Below are positions 50,301-61,000 of a stretch of DNA of 64,000 bases, one piece after another. The stretch comes from Diphasiastrum complanatum (Eukaryota; Streptophyta; Lycopodiopsida; Lycopodiales; Lycopodiaceae), in assembly GCA_029204225.1 (NCBI GenBank), contig CM055095.1:25216503-25280502 (forward strand), written 5' to 3'. The notes below the pieces were generated by a model. It was given only the letters and a program-made list of their open reading frames with translations. It was not told the DNA's origin and did not search any database. How positions within the stretch are numbered: the first letter of the stretch is position 1; each line of letters begins with the position of its first letter. The position numbers were made by a program, and so were the translations under genes.

Positions 50301-53300
50301 ATGATGAGGAATGCCTCTCTCTAGGCTCACTTATGCACAATCCTCAAGCACCCCTTAACCCTGACCTTTCCTAACGTCGACACATGGTCAATTCCATGCA
50401 CAGTCGACACTTGCCACGTGGCAGTACCCTGACACATAGGCAAGTGAGTAGGCTGACATGTGTCACTCATACACTGGACCAAGTGTCCTAGTGAGGATGT
50501 GACACGTGTCATGTCTGACCGGTCAACCCTGACATGTGTCACTCATTCACTAGACCAAGTGTCCCAGTGAGCATATGACACGTGGCTCGTTGACTAGTCA
50601 ACACTTACTTTTTAGGAGGTCAGTCTAGCCACTCCTAATAAATGACCCAGTACCCCATGCCAAAGCTAAGCACGACTCTCTGAGGTCCAATGCCAACTAA
50701 TTACAATTTATTTACAATTTACTTACAAAAGTCACCACAGGCAGGTGACTTAGCCATTTCAGTAATTACAATAATTACAAAACGTACATGTGTCTCTGAA
50801 AACTGTAAATAACCGCGACAGGGAGTAAAGGCTCTAACAGTAGACCTCTTCCCCTAATGTTAAGAGCTTTGCTTTGTGGATTGGTCTTCCAAAAGGGTAG
50901 ACGTATGGGTTGCCTCATTTTCATGAAGTTGCCAGTTGGCACCCCTCCCCAAGATTTAGTTTCCTCTTTATGTTGCTCCAATTTCTTGTCCAACACAACA
51001 TCTGAAGACGTGAGAATTTCTCACATTAGGTTTTCTAAACCCGGTACACCATGTCTTTGCCTCATAGATAGTTGTAGGTGTAACTAACCTGTCAATGGAA
51101 ACCCCATATATGTTGTTTGAAATGAAGCCACTCCATATTGACTAGGGAAGATTGGCCCTTCCCTACTCAACATGTGGCAACATGCTTCACGTGGAATATA
51201 AGACCAAAAAATAGAACTCTTAGGTATGAGTAGGATGAGACACTCTCTAGAGGTTGGCCATCCAATGTGAGTATTTGGCATCACATAAAGGAGCTGTAAA
51301 TTGACCACCAAAGCTCTACTGCAAATAGTTGTAGATAGTGTAAGCCTTCCCCTAGTATTAGAGATCAAAGTCCTATCAATTGCATACAATAGAATGAATA
51401 GTAGAATATCCCCAAATTTGCAACTCTAACCATCATCTTGACCAATGACCCCCTCAAGCTCGTCGATGTATAGGTCAAAAATTGTAGGAGAGAGCAAGTA
51501 GCCTTGCTTCACTCCAATAGTGCTAGTGAAGCTCAAATATACCCTCAAGGGAAACGTCCCACTACTCTCATATAATGTCATAGTAGCCAATATAATACTC
51601 TATGAATGAATAGAATCCCAAGGTATCTTTAGGAAGGAATCATCTCAAATGGTTGACACTCAAATGTGAACTCGTGTCATGCTTCATGTAAGATGTAGAC
51701 GTGTTGAAGGTCATCATTGACCTCCAACCTCCAAATAGTACAAAGGAATGCAGAGTCTCTAGATGCTTCTAAAGATCTGCGGTTGAGGAGACAAGAACTA
51801 TATCATTGACATATATTAGGATTGATAGCAAAATGTCACAAAGTCTACGCTCCTATTCACCATTGTGGTTGATAACACTCTCAAGCTCATCAATATAGAG
51901 GCCAATAATAGCAACCATGCTTCACTCCAATGTGCTTTCAACCGGTTAAGATAAGCCCTGCTATGACCTAGATATCCCATAATGTTGTCATACGATACCA
52001 TAATGGCAAGTACTATGTCAATGGACAAAGCCAAGATCATATGTACTTTATGCTACAAACGTCCATACTCTTGAACTCACCACTCCTTAGTTTGTAAATT
52101 GGTTCAAACCACTTTCTCTTTCCAGTCACAACCATACATTTATATAAGTATAGGACATGAACAATGTATTTGAATCTTGATGTTCTATTTCAAACGCCTA
52201 AAAACTCAAAAAATAACGACCTAAGAACTTGCTTGAGAAGAAATACTTTATGGATAGACAGCAACAATGAAACCATTTAAGGCAAGTACCTCGTCCAAAC
52301 TATCGAGCTCCAAGAGAAGATCAGGAAAAACTGCCAAAGAAGCCTCATTTTCCCTGTCACAACGGAAATCATTAATACAGACTGAAGGACAAGTGTGTAG
52401 TAGCTGATATGTAAGAAGAAAAATTGAGGCTTATGCATACAAGCAAAGGATATGCACAAAACCTGTAACCAAAAAATCTTTAATTGCCAAAACAAAATCA
52501 TTCACCTTCTCCCTCTTAAGAAAAGCTAAACGTTCAAGATGATTAGTAGTTAGGCAAAGGTTTATAGTTGTTGAGAGGTATATTTATTCGATTCAGATAG
52601 AGCTTCTTAGAGTGAGGTTAAATTGAATCGAATGTGAGCTCTTATTATTTTCCTCTACAATAATACTCCCTAGAATAACTTAATAAATCCTCCTTAGTAT
52701 CCTTGATGACGATATAGTCAATTCATTCATAAAGCAATATAATCATGAATGAAAGTACTCGTTCATCTGAATGCTTACTAGTTCAAAGCATGCTACTCAT
52801 ATGGTAAAAAAGAGAGTGATCTTGAATGGTAAAATATGAAAATGAGGTCAATGTTTTAAATGTTAAAATGCTTTTCCGTCACTAACGAGACAATACACCT
52901 ATGTAGGATTCATCTAAAACTAAGACATTTGTTGTTCCCAAAAGTCATATGTATATGTTAACCCAAATGTGCATAGTCGGTATCAAAGCCCCTACAATCT
53001 CTGTCAAAGATGACTTACTAGCTAAGGATTACTGAGTCCATAGATTGCATGGATTACAAGGCCTATATTCAATTGTTGGACATGAGCCCTTTTGTTCATG
53101 TACATATGCATAAAAGTCTTTGTTATGCATTTATATAGGACTAGGCAAGGGTCCAACTTATATTGATTGATTACCTAGAGTGAGTGTCCTTTAGGAGGGC
53201 GCACTATTTTCCCTCCAAAAGTTCTACCTCCCTTGATTATTCAAATCTGCTAGGGTTCTCCTAAAGATTATAAGTAGGCCTTATGTACATTCATTTTTCA

Positions 53301-56300
53301 GCTTATAATTTGGTATTGCTTGGGCTCTTTGTGGGAGAACTCTTGCCTTTGCTATTGCTTGTAAGGCTTTAGGCTTCATGTTATGTGATGTCATTTGTCA
53401 TTCTATGAGGGAGATTGCTAGATAACTTCATGTATTGTCAATTTTTGCTTCATTGATGCTAAAATCTATGATTAGTTTTTCAGTAAAATAGACCTCAGAT
53501 CGGGATATCATCAAGTCCGTATAAAGTCGGAAGATGTCCCGAAAACAGCTTTTAGGAGTCGTCACGGTCATTATGAGTTTAAGGTGATGCCATTTGGGCT
53601 CACAAATGCTCCAGCTACCTTTATGACCTTGATGAACAGTGTCCTCAAAACATACTTGGGTAAGTTTGTAGTCGTATTTTTAGATGACATCCTCGATTAC
53701 TTAGAACTTCTATACATCCGCATATCCACAGGCTCTTGTTACTACTACTTGGAGCTTGTAGTTTATCCAACATGCTTGGGATGTGTTGATGACATGTTCT
53801 ATTGATGTTGATAGACATTCCTGGTCCCCCGAATGCTTTGGGCCGTGTATAAAGTTCTAGCTCCATAGAACAAATCCTAACTCCTATTATCCGGTCACTT
53901 CACCCTTTTTTCAAATTTCTTCAGTCATTGAAAAGGATGCTAGGTTTCCCTATCCTTTAGGAAGTGATTAATAAGAGTTATTCACTTTTGTTTATCCCCT
54001 TAGGCTGGGGAAAAAAAGAATCGCCATTGGGTACAAATCTGCTTAAATAAACCTTACAAAAACTACCTAGTTATGGGTTGGAATTAACATTAAATGTGTT
54101 TCATTAACCAACCATAGGTTCCAACTTTAGATGATTTATTTTACAAAATTAGATTTTATTGATTCTCAATGGGTCAAAGCTGCTCAATCAGCAACCCTCG
54201 GTCGTGCTGGTTGACCAAGAGTTCCTAGATCAATATTCCGAGACGGTACAAATTTTGCAATTTGGCTGTCATGCACAAATTCTTACGACAATGGTTAATT
54301 GGAGTTTCCTTATTAGACAAATGCTAATATACCAAGTACAATTCAATTTTATCCAATTTCGGTAATGTATCTTTGTGCATTATATGGTCTAAATTGATTC
54401 CAGATTATTGCATGAAAAAAATGCCAAAACATGGGCAAAAGTTGATTGAACAGCATAAGGTCAGAACAGTTATTTATTACAGCCAATATGGGCAATTAAA
54501 TAGCATCACCACTTGCGTAAAGCTTCTGACATAAAGCCTATGACTTTTGGAATTCAGGCTTAGAGCAATATGAGAGCTAAAGATGCTATCAGCAACGTTC
54601 TCTTCGAATACATATTCCGCAACATAAGGCATAACGTCATATGACTAAAATTTAAAAAAATAATTCTAATCGGAAGAGGCCCCCCCCCCCCCCCCCCCCT
54701 TTTTTTCACTCTCTTTCTACTGCACCGGACCAGCGAGCCACAATTTGGTTGTCCTCGGCCAGTTTGGCACGTGGGTAACAGGGCAGAAATGGGTGCAGTC
54801 CTCCTAGGTGGCGCACATGCAATAGGCCTGTATCTGAGTCATAGTTAATGGTTTAGAGGCCTAAAACTCATGATGTTGTGTTTGCATGGAACCAGCAGTG
54901 ACTCATATGGGAGCGGCAGATGTGGCCCAGTTAGGCTGCTGTTGTGTCTCAGTGAAGTGTCACAGTTTCACTCCTAGTTGGGGTGGAGCCTTGGTTGGGT
55001 ATAAGCATAGCCATAGGCCTCTCATGGAGAGAGCTTGAATTTGGGGATGGTGGCTACCTACTGCTGGAGTGTGGGGATGGTAGCTACCTGCTGCTGCTGC
55101 TGCTGCTGCTGGAGAGAGCTTGAATTTGGGGATGGTAGCTACCTGCTGCTGCTGCTGCTGGAGTGTGCTCTCACTCCTACCCTTGAGACATAGTTAGTGT
55201 TTCCATAGCTTGGGGGCTAGATCCGTTTGGTTGGGTTGGTTTGATCCACCATCCGTTCCCTTTGTTTCCCTTGTCGCAGCATCCTAGTTTGGATCCTTGG
55301 GTTATTACTTGAAAGTGGTATCAAGGCAACAAAAGCTTGAAGCTTGAATTTATACTCTTTTTGAACTTAACGGTTTTTTCAAGAGGGGTCCTTTTGCAAG
55401 GTAAATGCACTACTTTGATTTCTAACAAGTTGTAAGGACTTGAGTGCTGATATAATCACCGAGTTGTTGGATGATGGTTGGGATACAAAACAAAATCAAC
55501 AAGTTGAGTGCAGAGTATAGCCTCTAGAAAAGTGGAATTCGAAAATTGGTATTGGATTCCAATTTTTGGCCAAGTTTTTGCAGGTTTTTGGCATGGTTTT
55601 ATGATAAAACACCTTCGCAATCTTTTTTGGCTTGAAACTAAGGCAAAAATAAGCATTAGATTTGGGCATATTTGTTGAGGGGATCTTGGCAAATATTGGG
55701 TCCAAATTAATTGCTGGAATTTTTTACATTTTAAGCACAATTTTAAATTTTCTTTGCAACGCTTTTATGAGCTGTGTTGTGGTTCTAGGAATCTCATTAT
55801 GGATATGATCAGAATTTAAAGCAATTTTTTCTTTTTCTATTGAGAAATGTTTTTGCTTTCAAAGCATGACTTGTGCTTGTTTCCTTCTGAGATGCTCAGT
55901 ATTTGTTTGGTCGTTTCTTATGGATTTGTGATAGAATAACACATGCACACAATCTTGCAATTTGTAATGGAATTGGCCATGGTTTCACAGAAACTGGAGC
56001 CTAAATTCTAGTTGCAATCGCCTAAGAGCTGTAAGGGCAACCAATTCCATGTGTGACTTGTTGCAAGGAAGCTACATAGGTCTCTTTTTATTAGAATCTG
56101 GCTTAGTCAGCTTTACAAGAATCAAAGATTCACACTGCTTAAAAAGAAACTTGAGCTCCTTTCTTTTGAGGAATAGCTAAAAGCATTTAGCTTTATAAAA
56201 TATGCTGTTAGTTTAAACCTATTTTAAAGCATAGTATAATTAAGAAGGAAACAAGATAGGCCTACTGACCTCCTTACGGGACATTAATCCGAGATCTGTT

Positions 56301-57961
56301 CAATCATGGGCATGACACGAAGTCTCTAAGATGGGAGTTCCGTTACAGAGCTCTCTTCATAAAGCTTTGCTACTTGAGGGGAATCTCAATTTCCATCGTT
56401 TTGTTATCAGCTAAGAGATCTTGCAATTGTTTCTTATTGATTCAAGGAGTTTAGTGATGTGGAAAAGCTAAGGGCTGGTTATTGGGGAATATAGTTTTCC
56501 AATTTCATGTGCCATTTTTGCCTCAAGAAAATGATTGCAAGAGGGATAGAATGAGGCAACAGTCGCTTCAAGGACAACGATTAAAATCATTGTATAATAG
56601 CAACAAATATAGAGCTGGAAATCAAGTATGCATTGGGAGGCAGAAAAATAACACACTTTTCTTGCTAAAAAGTGGCTGAAAATGATGTAATTAGTATGGT
56701 GAACAACAACATATTCAATGCTGGAAAATCAACACAGTTCTTGGGATGGGCTAGAAAATCAACGTTGGAAGGTTGAGGAACCAATTCATTATTTTTGTGG
56801 AAGATGGTGTGCTGGAAGGCCAAAGAACTAGACCCCCATTAGCCCTAAGTTCACTATGATTGAACCATCATTATAGTATCATATTTTCTTTTCAGACACA
56901 TTCAATGAACCTTTGTAGCAAAAAAACAAGGATGGAAGAGTTTTTGGGCCATTCATTGAGTTGCATTTTTCAAAAAGACAACCACTTGATTATGTCCGAC
57001 TATGTCCAACCACCAACCATTGCTCAACTTTGGACAACCACCTTTGATAGTCTATGATATTGTAAATTTCTATTCTTTCAAAGTATTTCATTGTGCTTAT
57101 CAAGGCAACAGCTTCCAAAGGGAGTACATTAGTTTCACCCAACAAAATAATATATGGTGTGCTTTGTCTGACACCCAAATAGGAAGTTAGAAATGTCTTT
57201 TGAACTCTTTCTATTTCAAGCCACTTGGTGCGTGATAAGATGCCCCCCATACTTCACAACCATGTAGTAGGATCAATGGCACCAAACTATCAAATAATAA
57301 GTTTTTTTATGCCATCTCCATAGATTTGCTGTTTGGCAAGAAGGTTCCATGCAAAAGAAATATTTCCAACCACCAATAAGTCACTTTTCCACACAAGGGC
57401 CAAACTATTGAGTCTTTGGGAGAAAATTTAAAAGCTCCTAGAAGGTAACTAAGCTAGAAGAAAGAACATGACCAGAAGGGGGCAGAGTAAATGGCCAAAG
57501 ATGCATCATAATGATTTGGATGATTATATGATTTGTAAGGTTGCAAATAGAGGTTCACGTTTTGTTCCAATAAAGGCTTTACAATGAGCAACGAAACAAA
57601 ATGCAAGAGCTATTTGTATAACATGATAGATCAAAATGCATTGACCATACATTGTGTAAAGCAAAGGACATGAGATGTTCCAACTACACTTAGATAGCAT
57701 ACATCCGGAAAAAACTAGATAAGCATTTAATGCGAAATAGATTGAAAAGCATAATCGTAAAACATTATCAATCACCTTTGCTTTATAGCTCGATATGCAT
57801 CTGTGAAGTGAAATTCCCGAAGACATTCTTCTCTCAACTCTAAAAGGTTAGCTAGGCCCAATTTCCCATAAGCAGCTGGCTCTTCCCTCAACCTAGCATA
57901 AACAATACAATGGCAAGTCTCTTGTTATTTTATAGTTATATAAAGTGATCTTTCGGGATTT

Positions 57962-58044
<83 letters not shown>

Positions 58045-61000
58045 GGGAGGCAACATCTGGTGGAGGCAACAACTGGGGGAGACGCGGTCTGGGGGAGGTG
58101 CGGACTGGATGGCAGGTCACGGGAAGTAGAAGAAGGCAGCAGCAAGAAATGGCAAAAGTAGCACTGGTGCTGCAGCAGCATCGATGGAGGAGATGGCAGC
58201 AGCAGCAACCAGGGTGGCACAGCCAGCAGCCCTGCCCTGCGCCCTTTTCAACCCCCCCCCCCCCCCCCCCTTCTATTGCTCGTTTTGCTCCTGCAGCCAG
58301 ATCTTCTGATGGCCAAAAAAATTTGCCTCATCCTACTCCACCATCTTGCTCTTCATCTTATGATATCTATAATCCATTCATACTTTTAAGCTACTCATTT
58401 CAGATCTACAGGCTTCCTTGACAGAAATGCAGCAAAGGGTAAACATTCTCGAGATCTATGGCAAAGCACAAGAAGTGAAAATCTCAATGCTGGAGGAAAA
58501 GAATAAGGCACAATAAGCTACGATAAGCCCAATGCAGATGCCAAATTCGAGACAAGTGCTCAGCCTTCACCTACATTGGAAAAGGAAGTTGAGCTCTTCA
58601 TTATTTTTTATGCTTATATAGATCCTTGATGAGCTTGACCTTATTCCTGAGTGTCCTGCTCCTACTGATACCATAAGTAAACTAGCGTGATCGATATTAT
58701 TTCATTGTTATCTATTTGTTATGTTGACTATCAATATGTTTTATAAGTATACCACCCCCATGCCCAACCATGGGCATGTGACCCGCTTGGTTACCCTAGC
58801 TACTTGTCAACTAGCATTGTAATTGACAACTAGTGTCCAGCTGGCCACGATTCTCTACTTCTCTGATAGCTTGTCAAGTGGTCACACCGGAACACTCGTT
58901 CCAGCTGTGTCACCTTCAGTTACCAGTCGTTGTTAATCATTGGCCTTGGGCCCTTGGTAACCAGCCATGCCGAGGTCACATTAGAACTAAACTAGGCTCT
59001 AACATTCCTTACTTACCTCCAGTCACCAATCCTCAATGACAAACTCTGGGTAAGACTTTTACAAATGTAGACTAACAATGAAATTCATAGAGATGCTTTC
59101 TCGCCTTCTTACAAGTATAGCAAGCCCGGAGGACTTAGATTCTCAACCTTGTCAAGTCACAGCGTATGCAATGTTGCCATGGTGCCTTGTGCAAGGACTA
59201 TCATGGCATACATGGAGTATCTTGCGACAAACGTCCTCCACATCTGGCATAAGCTTCTGAATGGGAAAATATCTTCCTCAAATTGAGCTCGATTATAATA
59301 GTAATAAGCATTTGACTATAGGTTTTGGGCCTTGAATGCTACCACATTTTACTTCCCCCTTTGAATACAAATTTTCAAGTGAAATTCTCACATTAGCTTG
59401 GCCCATTGTGCATGGTCGCCCTTCAAATCTAGCAGAGTGCAAAAATAATTTAAAGTATGATACTTTGTGTACACATAAAAGTTGGTGCCATACAAATAAT
59501 CTCATCACACCCTCACATATAGCTACTGCTCATGTGTAGGATACCTTTATTGAGTTGGTGTCAACTTTTTACTTTCAAAGGCTATCCATCTACCATCTTG
59601 GCTCAACATTACACATGAGGCAAAGGCACTTGCATGCATATCTAGATCAAACGATTTTTGAGTATCAACAATCTTGAGGAGTGGGGCCACCACCTCCTTC
59701 AAGGCCTGAAAACTATAGTGAACTTCAGCATCCTATCATACCACAATTTTATTATTCTGTAACTAGTCCATTAGAGGAGTAGCTATCCAGGAATAACTTT
59801 TAACAAACTTTTGGTAGAACTTAGAAAAGCCCATAAATGATTGTACTTGCATCGGCCACTTCCTTACCACAGCCACCATGGCTGGGTCAACTAACATACC
59901 AAGTACCGTCACTACGTGACCAAGATATTCGACACGAGTCTTACACGACTCAATCTTCTAAGCATTGGCATACAAGGTAGAAGTTTGTAACTTGCCATAT
60001 ACGATCTAGACATGGACCTCATGCTTTGCTCCCGCCTTACTGTAGACAAGTACATCATCAATAGAATTGATGATAAATTTGCCCATATCAAGACATCATT
60101 CATGAGCGTCATGGACGTAGCTGATGCATTGGTTAGCGGCCACACGCCACAGGTAGCTTATTGTGTCTCTTCCATCAACTCACCGGATTGCTTTTAAATA
60201 CACCATTGCCAAAATAATAATGGAACTTAGCATTGGGAAAAGGTTCACCTTCATGCAAGCTTCAAAACTTGCATAAAACTCCCTCTTTTTTAATGAAAAT
60301 TTAGGGCTCAAGTGAGCCTTTCTTGAAATCAAATTGTACAGAGATGATATCACTGTATGGCTTTTGCAATTAATGAGCTTAATGAAACACCAAGCATATA
60401 GTAGGCAGCAGACCTAAGATGAGAGTGGAAATATAAACTGGAATAAATTCATGGCAAAAGAGACAACTGAGAAGTAACCATAACCACTTTGGAAGAGGAA
60501 AGTACAAATAACAATCATTCACAAAGCTAAAAATGGGATTGTGAACAATCCAAATCAGAAGCTATTTAGCTATTGAAGTCCTATTTTCCAAAATATAATG
60601 TGCAAGACAAAATCGATTCTAGTTCTTTGAAGAATGTTGAAACTAGTTCAGTTGTGAAATGTCTCTCATATTCCCTCACGATAGTTTTGAGGTATGATTT
60701 TATTTGATAGAACAATAGAATACAATGCCTATTGAGTTGACAATATATACCGGGCAAGGTGTGCGCGAAATGCTCGAGCAAATGCATCTCCTCTCCTTTT
60801 TGCGTCATCCGTACCACCCTCACTAGAAACAGCCTTTAGATAAATGCATTTTTAGGATAAATGAAAGGTGATTATTTAAGTACCAAAGCAAAACACAAAA
60901 AGACACTTCTCATATCCAAAAACTAGTGCCGATTCTGAAACAAATTCATAAAAAATTAAAACATCCGGTAGAACAGGACTTTTTAAAAATCTAGGTTTGT

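Noticed and set aside
55026..55160. (CTG)n as part of a glutamine- or leucine-rich coding exon
   Set aside because: Surrounding frames are closed and the stretch is a minisatellite inside an intron.
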